Notes under the pieces: generated by a model
Database searches by the model: none
What the model was told of the DNA's origin: nothing
What the model saw: the letters and a program-made list of their open reading frames with translations, nothing else
In this document: one piece after another, positions 28,243-37,690 of the stretch
Numbering within the stretch: position 1 is the first letter of the stretch
Layout: every line of letters starts with the position of its first letter
Translations under genes and position numbers: made by a program
Assembly: GCF_000015165.1 (NCBI RefSeq)
Contig: NC_009485.1
Location: forward strand, 5,041,501 to 5,105,500
Source: Bradyrhizobium sp. BTAi1
Lineage (GTDB): Bacteria > Pseudomonadota > Alphaproteobacteria > Rhizobiales > Xanthobacteraceae
Reading direction: 5' to 3'
Length of the DNA: 64,000 nt

Positions 28243-29826
28243 CTATTTGTCGAAATAGATGTCGGCGAAGCTCGCATTGATTCCGGTGACGCCGAGCGTG
28301 TGGTTCCTGATCGTCTTGTTGAACAGCGTGACGCCGTCGGGCGCGACCAGATGGATGGCTGCAACGTCGTCATAGATCAGGTTCTGGAACTTGAACCAGA
28401 GCGCTCTGCGCTTCTCGGCATCCGGCTCGACGGCGGCATCTTCGAGCAGCTGGTCGACCACCGGATTGGCGTAGTGCGAGGCGTTCGAGAACGGCAGGCC
28501 GATCTTGAAGTTCTTCGACCAGAATGCGCGCTGGATGCCAGGAGTGGGATCGAAGGTGTTGGACAGCGATTCGAGCGTGATGTCGAACTCGCGGCCAGTA
28601 TAGGTCTTGTTGATGTAGGTCGAGAAATCGAAGAACTGGAAATCGACGGCGATGCCGAGCTTCGTCAGCGCCTGCTTGACGAAGTCGCCGGCCGCCTGCA
28701 GGTTGAACGGATTGGCGTAGAGCCGGATCGGGAAACGCGTGCCGTCGGCCTTCTTCGGATAACCGGCCTCGTCGAGCAGCCTGTTCGCCTTCGCGAGATC
28801 GAGCGCATAGGGCTTGATCGACGGATCGACAAACTCGGCCAGCTCAGGACTGACCGCCGACGGCGCGACCTTGCCATAGCCGAAATAGACGAAATCGAGC
28901 AGCCGGCCATAGTCGATCGCATGGGCGATCGCGAGCCGCACCCGCTTATCCCTGAGGATCGGGTTGTCATAGTTGAAATAGAGCTGCGTCATGCCGGCAT
29001 TGTACTCGTAACCGCGCGTCTCTGAGCCGAGATGCGGCAATACCTGCAGCCGCGCGAGATCGGAGCGCGGCACCGGCGGCCCACCGCCGAGGTCGAGCTC
29101 GCCGGTCTCGAACGCGACCGAGCGTGCCGCCTGGTCGGCGATGAAGCGCACGATGATGCGGTCGAGATAAGGCTTGCCGGGATCCCAATAATTCGGGTTG
29201 CGGTCGAGAATGATGTGGCTGCCCTTGACCCATTCCTTGAACACGAACGGCCCGGTGCCGATCGGCGCGCTGGCGTTCTTGTTGGCAAGCGGATCGGTCC
29301 CCTCATAGACGTGCTTCGGCACGATCGGCGATTCCGACGCATCGAGCGCCTTGAGCAGGTACGGCGCCGGCTTGGACAGGATGATGATCGCGGTCAGCGG
29401 GTCCGGCGTCTGAACCTCCTGGACGAAGGCGAAGGTGCCGCGCCCGCGTGGATGGTTCTCCTTCAACAGCTTGACCGAATAGGCCACGTCCGCCGAGGTG
29501 AAATCCCTGCCGTCGTGCCATTTCACGTTGGGCCTCAGCTTGAAGCTGTAGCGCAGCCCATCTGGGGTAACCTCCCATTCGGTCGCCAGCGCCGGCTGCG
29601 GCTTGAAGCCGAAACCGTAGGTCAGGAGGCCCTCGGTCACCTTCGGAGAGATGCGCGTCGATGGACCAGCCGTATGCGCGATCGTCACCAGCGTGGTCGG
29701 CTCCTGCTCGACGAGGAAGCGCAGCGTCCCGCCGCGCGGCACCTCGGCGGCGTCGCCGCAGGTCAGTCCAAGCAGAAGCGACAGCGCGACAGCAACACCA
29801 TTCAAACCGAGAGCACGAGAGCTCAT
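28243..29826 (-). CDS. Peptide/nickel-type ABC transporter substrate-binding protein (SBP_bac_5), orphan
   Basis: 527 aa from ATG 29826, preceded by AAGGAAGG. Residues 1-25 are a Sec signal peptide (MSSRALGLNGVAVALSLLLG then a cleavage site near DAA). The mature protein is a DppA/OppA-like binding protein: SPKVTEGLLTYGF, LRPNVKWHDGRDFTSADVAY, PIGTGPFVFKEW and the C-terminal SLSNTFDPTPGIQRAFWSKN. It is closely related to the proteins at 60240 and 58350 and shares the HTAGP and HPRGRGT stretches with the first. No permease or ATPase gene on its strand is next to it, so it may donate ligand to the transporter encoded divergently at 31880-35417. Confidence 0.92.
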   Translation of the reverse strand: MSSRALGLNGVAVALSLLLGLTCGDAAEVPRGGTLRFLVEQEPTTLVTIAHTAGPSTRISPKVTEGLLTYGFGFKPQPALATEWEVTPDGLRYSFKLRPNVKWHDGRDFTSADVAYSVKLLKENHPRGRGTFAFVQEVQTPDPLTAIIILSKPAPYLLKALDASESPIVPKHVYEGTDPLANKNASAPIGTGPFVFKEWVKGSHIILDRNPNYWDPGKPYLDRIIVRFIADQAARSVAFETGELDLGGGPPVPRSDLARLQVLPHLGSETRGYEYNAGMTQLYFNYDNPILRDKRVRLAIAHAIDYGRLLDFVYFGYGKVAPSAVSPELAEFVDPSIKPYALDLAKANRLLDEAGYPKKADGTRFPIRLYANPFNLQAAGDFVKQALTKLGIAVDFQFFDFSTYINKTYTGREFDITLESLSNTFDPTPGIQRAFWSKNFKIGLPFSNASHYANPVVDQLLEDAAVEPDAEKRRALWFKFQNLIYDDVAAIHLVAPDGVTLFNKTIRNHTLGVTGINASFADIYFDK

Positions 29827-30189
29827 GGGGCCTTCCTTGATTCGAGCGACACGCATCACGACCGGCGATTCCGCCGATACGTCAGCTCTACTACAAACGA
29901 CGGACCGAATTCTTGCTGATGAATGCCGTCAGCGCGGAACGATCGCAGCGCGTTGTTCGTCGATCGGAGAATGAGCGCTTCGGCCTGGCGCTCGACCACA
30001 ATCGAGGGCACATCAGCACGCCGCGCTCGGAGCAAGTTCTACAGAGGCGGCCTCACAGGACGGGAGTGATAGCCGCACTGACGCTCATGCGATCGAGAGG
30101 CGTTTGTTGCCGATCGCGACGGAAATTTGGAATGGCCAGATCCGCCGTTTCCGCTTTTGCTAGGCCGCTTCTGAAATCACTTGCTGCGG
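29827..30189. other. 363-bp divergent intergenic region
   Basis: Lies between two binding-protein genes transcribed away from each other, so it should carry both promoters. No convincing gene; no promoter hexamers or operator could be assigned with confidence. Confidence 0.5.
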
Positions 30190-31845
30190 ATGGCTGACAA
30201 GATGAACTCGCGCTTTGCTTTGCTCACGCGCTCACGGCGCCGTGTGCTGATGAGCGGATTTGCCGCGGCCCTGGTCGCGATGACGGCGCTGCCGGCGGCC
30301 TGCGAGGCCGGCGCGCCGAAAAATGGTGGCGACATCGTCTTCCTCATCGACTCCTTGGGGGGCACCTGGATCCCGAACAACAGCGCGATCTCGAGCTTCC
30401 AGGGCCACATCTGGGGCCATGTGACCGACAAGCTCGTCTATGTCGATGCCGACGGCAAGGTCAGCCCCTGGATCGCCGAGCGCTGGGAGCAGAACGAGGA
30501 CGCGACCTCGTTCATCCTGCATTTGAAGAAAGGCGTGACCTTTTCCGATGGCACGCCGCTCGACGCCGCCGCCGTGGTCGCCAATCTCGACATCTGGTAC
30601 GCCGGACGCAAGAGCGAGGGCATCAACCCGATCGGCCTGTTTCCGAAGACCTACAAGAGCGCCGAGGCGATCGACGCAAGCACGGTCAAGGTCTCCTTCA
30701 AGGCGCCGACGCTGGGCTTCATTCCGACGCTCGGCTATCACGGCTCGATCCTGATCTCGCCGAAGACGCTCGCACAACCGGCGAGCCAGCAGGCCGATCT
30801 CGGCAAGACCTCCGGCAGCGGTCCCTACGTGGTCGAGTCCTGGAAGGAAGGCGACTTCGTCAAGCTGGTGAAGCGCAAGGACTACAATTGGGGGCCCGCG
30901 GCGGTTGGACACACCGGCCCGGCCTTCCTCGAGTCGATCACCTACAAGATCGTCTCCGAGCCGTCGCTGCGGGTGGCCGCCGTTCAGTCCGGGCAGGCCG
31001 ACGTCGCCTACAATGCCTCGCCACAGGAGCTGAAATCGCTGAAGCAGGCCGGCTTCACCATCGCGACGCCGCGTTATCTCGGCTTCGTCAATGGCTGGGC
31101 GATCAACACCAGGCTGGAGCCCTACAACGACGTGAAGGTGCGCCAGGCGCTGCAGGCGTCGATCAACCGCCAGGAGATCATCGATACCGTCTATACGCCA
31201 GAATGGAAACTCGCCACATCGTTCATCCAGAGCAACGTCCCCGGCGCGACCGACCAGAGTGCGCTGCTGGCCTACAATCCTGACAAGGCCCGGAAGCTGC
31301 TCGACGAAGCCGGCTGGATCAAGGGCGCCAATGGCGTTCGCAGCAAGGACGGCAAGCCGCTCACCTTGACACTCTACTCCAATCCCTATCTCGCAACCGC
31401 CAAGGCGGTCGACGAGCTCATCGCCCAGCAGCTCGGCAAGATCGGCTGGAAGGTCTTCATCCGCGCCTATGACGTCGTGACCTTCGGCGAGAAGGTGCAG
31501 TTCGGCGGCCCGGCTGTGCCGGCCTATGAGGTGACGCGCAGCTTCATCGACGCCGGCACGGTCGCCAGCATCCTGACCAATGCCAACAATGGCGAGAACT
31601 GGTTCGCGCTCGGCGACAGCGACGGCAAGCTCAACGATCTGCGCGACAGGATCGCCGGCGCCGGCACCACCGAGATCCGCGCTCCGCTGCTCGACGAGCT
31701 GCAGCGCTATGTGCTCGAGCAGGGCTATTTCATCCCGCGCACCCAGATCGTCCAGCGCATCTACGTGCAGTCGCCGCGGCTCAAGGGCGAGGTCTACAAC
31801 GGCATCGCCTATGCCAGCTACTACACGGCGACCAAGGGCGAGTAG
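30190..31845 (+). CDS. Peptide/nickel-type ABC transporter substrate-binding protein (SBP_bac_5)
   Basis: 551 aa from ATG 30190; ATG 30202 and TTG 30181 are also possible because no strong ribosome site is seen. The N terminus has SRRRVLMSGFAAALVAM, a twin-arginine-like signal peptide ending near CEA. The mature protein shows GGDIVFLIDSLGG, LKKGVTFSDGTPLDAAAVVAN, GSGPYVVESW and LLDEAGWIKG, typical of the family. It resembles the protein at 52817 more than the other three binding proteins of the window. It is the first gene of the plus-strand operon that continues with two permeases and a double ATPase. Confidence 0.92.
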   Translation: MADKMNSRFALLTRSRRRVLMSGFAAALVAMTALPAACEAGAPKNGGDIVFLIDSLGGTWIPNNSAISSFQGHIWGHVTDKLVYVDADGKVSPWIAERWEQNEDATSFILHLKKGVTFSDGTPLDAAAVVANLDIWYAGRKSEGINPIGLFPKTYKSAEAIDASTVKVSFKAPTLGFIPTLGYHGSILISPKTLAQPASQQADLGKTSGSGPYVVESWKEGDFVKLVKRKDYNWGPAAVGHTGPAFLESITYKIVSEPSLRVAAVQSGQADVAYNASPQELKSLKQAGFTIATPRYLGFVNGWAINTRLEPYNDVKVRQALQASINRQEIIDTVYTPEWKLATSFIQSNVPGATDQSALLAYNPDKARKLLDEAGWIKGANGVRSKDGKPLTLTLYSNPYLATAKAVDELIAQQLGKIGWKVFIRAYDVVTFGEKVQFGGPAVPAYEVTRSFIDAGTVASILTNANNGENWFALGDSDGKLNDLRDRIAGAGTTEIRAPLLDELQRYVLEQGYFIPRTQIVQRIYVQSPRLKGEVYNGIAYASYYTATKGE

Positions 31846-31879
31846 CCGTGCGAAACGAACGTTCGAGGAGACGGCCTGG

Positions 31880-32881
31880 ATGAACAACGCCTACGCTGCC
31901 TTTGCGGCAAGGCGCCTCGTCCAGGCGCTCGTCGTCATCCTGCTGGCCTATGTCTTCACCTTCGTCGTCGTCAGCATCCTGCCGGGCGATCCGATCACCA
32001 ACGTGCTGCGCGATCCGCAGAACGGCTTCAGCGAGGATGAGATCCGGCAGATCATCGCCGCCCAGGGCCTGGACCAGCCGGTGCTGGTCCAGCTGTGGAC
32101 GTCGCTGACGCGCTTCTTGACCGGCGATTTCGGGCTGTCGATGCGCTCGAGCCGGCCGGTTGGCACACTGATCGCCGAGGTTCTTCCCTCGACGCTGATC
32201 CTGGCTTCGTCGGGCTTCGCAGTCGCGCTCGTGCTCGCGACCGGCATTGCCTACGGCACCCAGCTGGTCCCCAAGCGATACGGCCAGGGGCTGCTGCGCG
32301 GTTTTCCATCGCTGTTCCTGTCGGTGCCCAATTTCGTCATCGGCCTGGTGCTGATCCATTTGTTCGGCTTTCAGCTCGGACTGTTCAGGGTGATCGCGCC
32401 CAACAGCTTCTGGGCGACGGTCTTCGCCGCGATCGCGCTCGGCATTCCCGTATCGGCGCAGATCGCCGAGGTGCTGATCGCCAATCTCGACCATGAGCGG
32501 GCGCAGGACTACGCCGCCGTCGCCCGCAGCCGCGGCCTCGGGCCATTCCGGCTGTTCGCCAGACACCTGCTCAAGCCGTCGTCGCTGCCGGTCGTCACCA
32601 TCATCGCGCTCACGCTCGGCGAGCTGCTCGGCGGCTCGCTGATCACCGAGACGGTGTTCGGACGCACCGGCATCGGCAGCCTGGTGCAGCGCTCGGTAAG
32701 CACGCAGGATCTGCCGGTCCTGCAGGCGGTGGTCTCGCTCGCCGCGGTCGTGTTCGTGCTGGTGAACCTGCTGGCCGATCTGGTCTACCCCCTGCTCGAC
32801 CCGCGCGTAAAACTCGTCGGTGCCGCCAGCCGACGTCCGACCACGGCTGACGACGGCGCCTCCCAGGCGGTGACACCATGA
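31880..32881 (+). CDS. Peptide/nickel-type ABC transporter permease (OppB/DppB family)
   Basis: 333 aa from ATG 31880 with GAGGAG nine bases upstream; the frame is open for 100 codons before it, but that part overlaps the binding-protein gene. It begins with a membrane segment (RRLVQALVVILLAYVFTFVV) and then SILPGDPITNVL, the family N-terminal signature. EAA-type contact loop is seen as ARSRGLGPFRLFARHLLKPS. About six membrane segments. Stop and next start overlap as ATGA. Confidence 0.93.
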   Translation: MNNAYAAFAARRLVQALVVILLAYVFTFVVVSILPGDPITNVLRDPQNGFSEDEIRQIIAAQGLDQPVLVQLWTSLTRFLTGDFGLSMRSSRPVGTLIAEVLPSTLILASSGFAVALVLATGIAYGTQLVPKRYGQGLLRGFPSLFLSVPNFVIGLVLIHLFGFQLGLFRVIAPNSFWATVFAAIALGIPVSAQIAEVLIANLDHERAQDYAAVARSRGLGPFRLFARHLLKPSSLPVVTIIALTLGELLGGSLITETVFGRTGIGSLVQRSVSTQDLPVLQAVVSLAAVVFVLVNLLADLVYPLLDPRVKLVGAASRRPTTADDGASQAVTP

Positions 32882-33720
32882 GCCTGCTCTCCCCAACCGC
32901 CCCCGTCACGACAACGAGCCGGCTCGCCGCCCTCAAGGTACCGCCGACCGTCCAGCTCTCCTTCGTGGTGATTGCGCTCGTGATCGCCTGGTCGGTCGCA
33001 CCGGGTCTCTTCACCAGCCACAGTCCCATCAACGGTGTTCCTGCCGACAAGCTGCTCGGCCCCAGCGCCGCGCATTGGTTCGGCACCGACCATCTCGGCC
33101 GCGACCTCTATGCGCGCGTCGTCCATGGCACGTCCTCGTCGGTGAGTTCGGCCTTGATCGCGGTGGTCATCGCGGCCGTTGCCGGCGGCCTGATCGGCCT
33201 GCTCGCCGGCTTCTTCGGCGGCTGGGTCGACATCGTGCTCGCCCGTCTCGTCGACGTGCTGCTGGCGATCCCGCATTTCCTGCTCGCCGTGATCATCGTC
33301 ACTGCGCTCGGCTTCGACACCACCAATGCGGCGATCGCCACCGGCATCTCGGCGGTGGCAGTGTTCGCCCGGGTGATGCGCGCCGAGGTGATCAAGACCC
33401 GGCAGGCTGTGTTCGTCGAGGCCTCGTTCCTGCTCGGCGGCTCGCGTTGGCACATCCTGCTGCGTCACGTGCTGCCGAATGCGTCGCGCTCGGTGCTGCC
33501 GCTCGCGGTGCTACAGTTCGGCCTGTCGATCCTGGTGATCGCCAGCCTCGCCTTCCTCGGCTATGGCGACCCGCCGCCCGCCTCCGACTGGGGCCTGCTG
33601 ATTTCGATCGGCAAGGATTACCTGAAATGGCCGTGGCTGGTGTACGCCCCCGCTTTCGTCACGATCGGGACCGTCCTCTCATTGAACAGGATCAGCCGAT
33701 GGCTTCGCCAAACAGACTGA
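32878..33720 (+). CDS. Peptide/nickel-type ABC transporter permease (OppC/DppC family)
   Basis: 280 aa. It has the OppC hallmark HWFGTDHLGRDLYARVVHG near residue 65 and about six membrane segments. The EAA-type loop reads EASFLLGGSRWHILLRHVLPN, followed by SLAFLGYGDPPPASDWG. It overlaps the preceding permease by 4 bp and the ATPase gene by 22 bp. It forms the channel with the OppB-type partner; substrate not deducible beyond the family's peptides, opines, metals and related compounds. Confidence 0.93.
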   Translation: MSLLSPTAPVTTTSRLAALKVPPTVQLSFVVIALVIAWSVAPGLFTSHSPINGVPADKLLGPSAAHWFGTDHLGRDLYARVVHGTSSSVSSALIAVVIAAVAGGLIGLLAGFFGGWVDIVLARLVDVLLAIPHFLLAVIIVTALGFDTTNAAIATGISAVAVFARVMRAEVIKTRQAVFVEASFLLGGSRWHILLRHVLPNASRSVLPLAVLQFGLSILVIASLAFLGYGDPPPASDWGLLISIGKDYLKWPWLVYAPAFVTIGTVLSLNRISRWLRQTD

Positions 33721-35417
33721 TCGCCACGCCGCGCCGTGACGACATCGAAGCGCCGTCTCTGCAGCCGGCGACTCCCCTGCTCCGCGTCGATGCCCTGTCG
33801 GTGTCCTATGGCCGGCAGCAGGTCGTCTCCGACGTCAGCTTCGCCCTCAGCCGCGGCCAGAGCCTGGCGCTGATCGGCGAATCCGGCTCGGGCAAGTCGA
33901 CCATCGCACGCGCGGTGCTGCGGCTGCTGCCGAATGGCGGACATGCCACCGGCCGCATCACGTTCGACGGCCGGGATGTGCTCGAACTGTCCGAGCGTCG
34001 CTTCCGGCCGCTGCGCGGCCGCGCCATCGGCTTCGTGCCGCAGGATCCCGGCAATGCGCTCAATCCGGTTCGCAGCATCGGGGCGCAGGCGATGGAGGCG
34101 GCGGCCCTGCTGGACGAGCCGGATGACAGAGTCCGCAAGCAGCGTATCCTCGAGACGTTCGCCCAGGTCGGGCTCGATCATCCGCAGCGCGTCTGCGACT
34201 CCTATCCGCATCAGCTGTCCGGCGGCATGCTGCAGCGTGTGCTGATCGGGCTCGCGGTGCTGCCACGGCCGGCGTTGCTGGTGGCCGACGAGCCGACATC
34301 CGCGCTCGACGTCACGATCCAGAAGCGCATCCTCGACCTGCTCACGCGGTTGCAGTCCGAGCTCGACATCAGCCTGCTGCTGATCACCCATGATCTGGCG
34401 ATCGCGGCCGAGCGCGCCGATGCACTCGTCGTGCTCAAGGACGGCGTCATCCAGGAAGCCGGCCGAACCGCTGCGATCTTCGCCTCGCCGCGCTCGGCCT
34501 ATGCCCGCGAGCTGCAGGCCGACGTCCCCGCGCTCAACCCTGACCGTTACCGTGCGCTGCGCGATCCGGGCTTCCGCCGCCGCGAGGCTGGTGCCACGGC
34601 GAAGATCGAGGTGCGCGCCGTCACCAAGACATTCGCCGTCGACGGCAGGACGTTGACCGCCGTCGACAATGTCTCGTTCGCCGTGCCGGCAGGCACGACG
34701 CACGCGCTGGTCGGCGAATCCGGCTCCGGCAAGACCACGACGATCCGGCTGCTGCTCGGACTGGAGACGCCCGACAGCGGGACGATCTCGGTCGCCGGCG
34801 AGCAGCTCAGCGGCCGGTCGCCGGCCACGCTGCGCGCGGCGTGGCGGCATTTGCAGCTGATCTATCAGAACCCGTTCACCTCGCTCGATCCGACCTGGAC
34901 CGTGGAGAAGTTGGTGCGCGAACCGCTGGATCGCTTTGGGATCGGTACGCGCAAGGCGCGCAACGCCCAGGTCCGGCAGTCCCTGGCCGATGTCGGTCTC
35001 GGCGAGCATTTGCTCGCGCGCAAACCGGGTGCCCTGTCCGGTGGCCAGCGCCAGCGCGTGGCGATCGCGCGCGCGCTCGTGCTGCGGCCGGATGTGATCG
35101 TGCTCGACGAGCCGACCTCCGCGCTGGACGTCACCGTCCAGGCCGACATCGTCGAGGTCCTGCTCTCGCTGCAGGCCAATCTGGGTCTCACTTACGTGTT
35201 CGTGTCGCATGATCTGGCGCTGGTGCGCCAGCTCGCCCACACCGTCTCGGTGATGCATCGCGGGCGTATCGTCGAGCATGGCTCCGTCGGCGAGATCTTC
35301 GATCATCCGCAGCAGCCCTACACGCGGTCGCTGCTCGCCTCGATCCCTTCCGGCACCACCGGCCGCGTGTCGCCGTCGCGGCCTCGCGCCGTCGTGACGG
35401 CGGATGCGCCGGGCTAG
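33699..35417 (+). CDS. Peptide-type ABC transporter double ATPase (OppD-OppF fusion)
   Basis: 572 aa from ATG 33699, inside the end of the OppC-type gene with AACAGGA upstream; the frame is open much further back but antisense to nothing and only overlaps the permease gene. Two complete cassettes: Walker A GESGSGKST at 60-68 and GESGSGKTT at 339-347; signatures LSGGMLQRVLIG and LSGGQRQRVAIARAL; Walker B motifs ending DEPTSALDVT in both. Fused OppDF proteins are common in rhizobia. It completes a four-gene importer with the upstream genes. Confidence 0.94.
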   Translation: MASPNRLIATPRRDDIEAPSLQPATPLLRVDALSVSYGRQQVVSDVSFALSRGQSLALIGESGSGKSTIARAVLRLLPNGGHATGRITFDGRDVLELSERRFRPLRGRAIGFVPQDPGNALNPVRSIGAQAMEAAALLDEPDDRVRKQRILETFAQVGLDHPQRVCDSYPHQLSGGMLQRVLIGLAVLPRPALLVADEPTSALDVTIQKRILDLLTRLQSELDISLLLITHDLAIAAERADALVVLKDGVIQEAGRTAAIFASPRSAYARELQADVPALNPDRYRALRDPGFRRREAGATAKIEVRAVTKTFAVDGRTLTAVDNVSFAVPAGTTHALVGESGSGKTTTIRLLLGLETPDSGTISVAGEQLSGRSPATLRAAWRHLQLIYQNPFTSLDPTWTVEKLVREPLDRFGIGTRKARNAQVRQSLADVGLGEHLLARKPGALSGGQRQRVAIARALVLRPDVIVLDEPTSALDVTVQADIVEVLLSLQANLGLTYVFVSHDLALVRQLAHTVSVMHRGRIVEHGSVGEIFDHPQQPYTRSLLASIPSGTTGRVSPSRPRAVVTADAPG

Positions 35418-35461
35418 ACCAACGCTCTCGTCGACACCAAGAGAGTCGTGGACAGCAGGCA

Positions 35462-35499
35462 ATGGCAAGGGCCGACGTCATGACGCCGGCCCTTGCCAT
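35462..35499. terminator. Bidirectional terminator hairpin between convergent genes
   Basis: Perfect 13-bp arms ATGGCAAGGGCCG (35462-35474) and CGGCCCTTGCCAT (35487-35499). The loop holds a second palindrome, CGTCATGACG (35476-35485), so nearly the entire 38 bp is one inverted repeat. It lies between the ATPase stop on the plus strand and the oxidoreductase stop on the minus strand. Confidence 0.7.
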
Positions 35500-36939
35500 C
35501 TATTCCGCCGCGACGTTGAGGGGCCCGCGCCAGATCGCCGACGCGTACAGCTCGCCGCCGAAATCTGGATCGACGCTGCCGTTGATGCGCGCCTCGTGCG
35601 CCGGCAGGTCGTCGAGGAACAGATCACGGCTGATTCGCGACACCACCCCCGGAATGTCACGCTTGAAGCTCGGGACGTCGCCGACCGGCAGACCATAGCT
35701 GACGAAGGCCGCCGGATTGAACACGTGGATGTTCTTCAGATAGGGCGCCCGGCCCGGCTGCTTCTCGAGATATTCGTGACCGGCGCCGAGATACGGATAG
35801 GTGCCGAGGCCATCGTCCTGCTCGTCGGACGGCGGCGTGAAGCGATCGCGCCACAGCAGAATGTGGTCGGCAAAGTCCGCCAGCTCCGGCCGGCGATGCG
35901 CATCGACGGTATACCCGGTGCCGAGAATGACGAAGTCGAACTTGAAGTCGCCGCGCGGCGTCACGCCGACCACGCGCTCGTCTTCGGTCCTCACATCGGT
36001 CCAAGGGGACGACAGATGCAGATGGAAATTGCGATGCTTGACGGCACGAGCGATCGCATCCGGCGGCGGCGTCGAGCCGGCCTGACGGAAGCGGATGGCC
36101 TGGTGCCAGCGGATCGCATCCGGGAGCGCGCCGTAATTGTCATAGGCGCCAGGATAGCCGCGGATGCGGATCACCGGCAGCGAAGCGAGCTCATGACGGC
36201 GCGCGAACAGATGCACCTCGGCCGCCCCGCTTTCGAGCGCGACCGCCGCCGCGTCGAACGCCGACGCCGCGCTTCCGACCACTGCCACCGACCTGCCCCG
36301 CAACGCCGGAAAGTCGATCGCCTGCGACGTATGCGCATAGAGCGAGGGCGGCAGCCTGTGCGCAATCACCTCCGGCACGTAAGGTCCACCAGCGCCGAGA
36401 AAGCCGTTCGCGAGGACGACCTTGCGCGTGGTCTCCGTCCGCGTCTTGCCGTCGCGCTCGATATGCAGCTTGAGATGATCGGCCGCCGGCTCGATGCGCA
36501 GCAGCCGCGTGCCATATTGGACCTTGATGTTGAGCACCGAACGGTACCAGTCGAGATAAGCCGCCCAGTCGACCCGCGCGATGCGGTCGATCTCGGCATA
36601 GGCGGCCTCGCCATGGCGAGCCTCATACCAGGCCTGGAAGCTCAGACCCGGCAGCCCGAGCTCCGGCCCCGGCAGAGTCTTCGGCGTGCGCAGCCTCTTC
36701 ATGCGTGCCGTCGTCAGCCAGATGCCGCTGTTGGCTGCATCCTTCGCCGCGTCGATCACCGCCACCTTGCCGATACCTGAGCGACGCAACGCGAACGCAA
36801 ACGTGCTGCCGGAATGTCCGCCGCCGACCACGACGACGTTATGATCGACGCCGTTGCGATCAGGCACCCAGTTCTGCGGATCGGGGCCGATCAGCCGTAG
36901 CGTGTCGCGCGCGGGACCATCGAGATTGGGTTGGGACAT
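35500..36939 (-). CDS. FAD/NAD(P)-binding flavoprotein oxidoreductase (N-monooxygenase-like)
   Basis: 479 aa. A Rossmann FAD motif VVVVGGGHSGS is at 35-45 and a second nucleotide motif VAVVGSAASAFDAA at 218-231, the two-dinucleotide layout of flavin-containing and ornithine N-monooxygenase-like proteins. FVILGTGYTVD matches the conserved ATGY-type motif of these families. No signal peptide. A reaction cannot be named; candidates are N- or S-oxygenation or Baeyer-Villiger-type chemistry using NAD(P)H. It is 21 bp after the DUF3088 gene and probably co-transcribed with it. Confidence 0.85.
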   Translation of the reverse strand: MSQPNLDGPARDTLRLIGPDPQNWVPDRNGVDHNVVVVGGGHSGSTFAFALRRSGIGKVAVIDAAKDAANSGIWLTTARMKRLRTPKTLPGPELGLPGLSFQAWYEARHGEAAYAEIDRIARVDWAAYLDWYRSVLNIKVQYGTRLLRIEPAADHLKLHIERDGKTRTETTRKVVLANGFLGAGGPYVPEVIAHRLPPSLYAHTSQAIDFPALRGRSVAVVGSAASAFDAAAVALESGAAEVHLFARRHELASLPVIRIRGYPGAYDNYGALPDAIRWHQAIRFRQAGSTPPPDAIARAVKHRNFHLHLSSPWTDVRTEDERVVGVTPRGDFKFDFVILGTGYTVDAHRRPELADFADHILLWRDRFTPPSDEQDDGLGTYPYLGAGHEYLEKQPGRAPYLKNIHVFNPAAFVSYGLPVGDVPSFKRDIPGVVSRISRDLFLDDLPAHEARINGSVDPDFGGELYASAIWRGPLNVAAE

Positions 36940-36960
36940 CTATCGTCTCCGGAGCTGGTA

Positions 36961-37305
36961 TCAGTGGACGTAGGGAAAGCCGTAGCGTTCTGCGAGATAG
37001 CTGAGGATTCGGCCGGGATCGTCGATGAAGCGGCGGCCATTCGCCACTTGCACGTCGGCCGGGACCGGCTTGTCATCGGCAAAGATCAGCACCGGAAGGG
37101 ACTGATGCGGCTCGCCGAGCAGCGCCACGACTGCCTCACGCGGCCGATCGAACGGCAGACGATAAACCTCGATCTGCGTCGCAAGGCCCGGGAACGACCC
37201 GAGCAGCCCCTCGATCGCATTGCAGTGCGGGCAGACGAAGAAGCGTCCAGGACGCGCGACGTCGCGAAATCCCGGCGCGAGAAGGAAAAGCCGATCGCCG
37301 CTCAT
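36961..37305 (-). CDS. DUF3088 family protein (thioredoxin-like)
   Basis: 114 aa. The pattern RLFLLAPGFRD, FFVCPHCNAIEGLL and SLPVLIFADD followed by GRRFIDDPGRILSYL matches the DUF3088 family. Cys25 and Cys28 form a CPHC pair near a thioredoxin-like first strand and helix, suggesting a redox or glutaredoxin-like fold. Its function is not established. It is the first gene of a two-gene minus-strand operon with the flavoprotein oxidoreductase and could support its redox chemistry. Confidence 0.82.
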   Translation of the reverse strand: MSGDRLFLLAPGFRDVARPGRFFVCPHCNAIEGLLGSFPGLATQIEVYRLPFDRPREAVVALLGEPHQSLPVLIFADDKPVPADVQVANGRRFIDDPGRILSYLAERYGFPYVH

Positions 37306-37690
37306 GCTGGAGTATCACCAAAGGATCGACGCATTGGTCTCATCCTAGAAGCGATCGGCATGCGGTCAATGAAACAGAACATGCTTTGTTTGCGCGTTGA
37401 TGCAACGATCGACTGATGAGGATGGCGATCGTGAAACGATCCATATGCCGCGTTAGCAATTCGCGTTTCTCAGTGTGAGCTCGCCGATCGCGGCTAGCCT
37501 TCGCATCCGTCGACGCGGGCAATTCGCCTTCCAGACGAAGTGCCATCAACGACGCATTCGTGCTCGCATCGCGGGCAAGAAGGCAAATCCATTTCATCGA
37601 CAGCATCAGCAGCACACAGCTAGAGTTTCGAATATTGCGCAGCCGGCTCACGCCACGTTCCTGCGCCGCAGCGTCTCAACGGATATCGCC
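37306..37690. other. 385-bp divergent intergenic region
   Basis: Between the DUF3088 gene (minus) and a methyltransferase gene (plus). It is less GC-rich than the genes around it and should contain two promoters. The only structure noticed is a short GATCG-tgaaa-CGATC inverted repeat at 37427-37441. An open frame runs in from 37475 but lacks a coding look before 37691. Confidence 0.5.
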
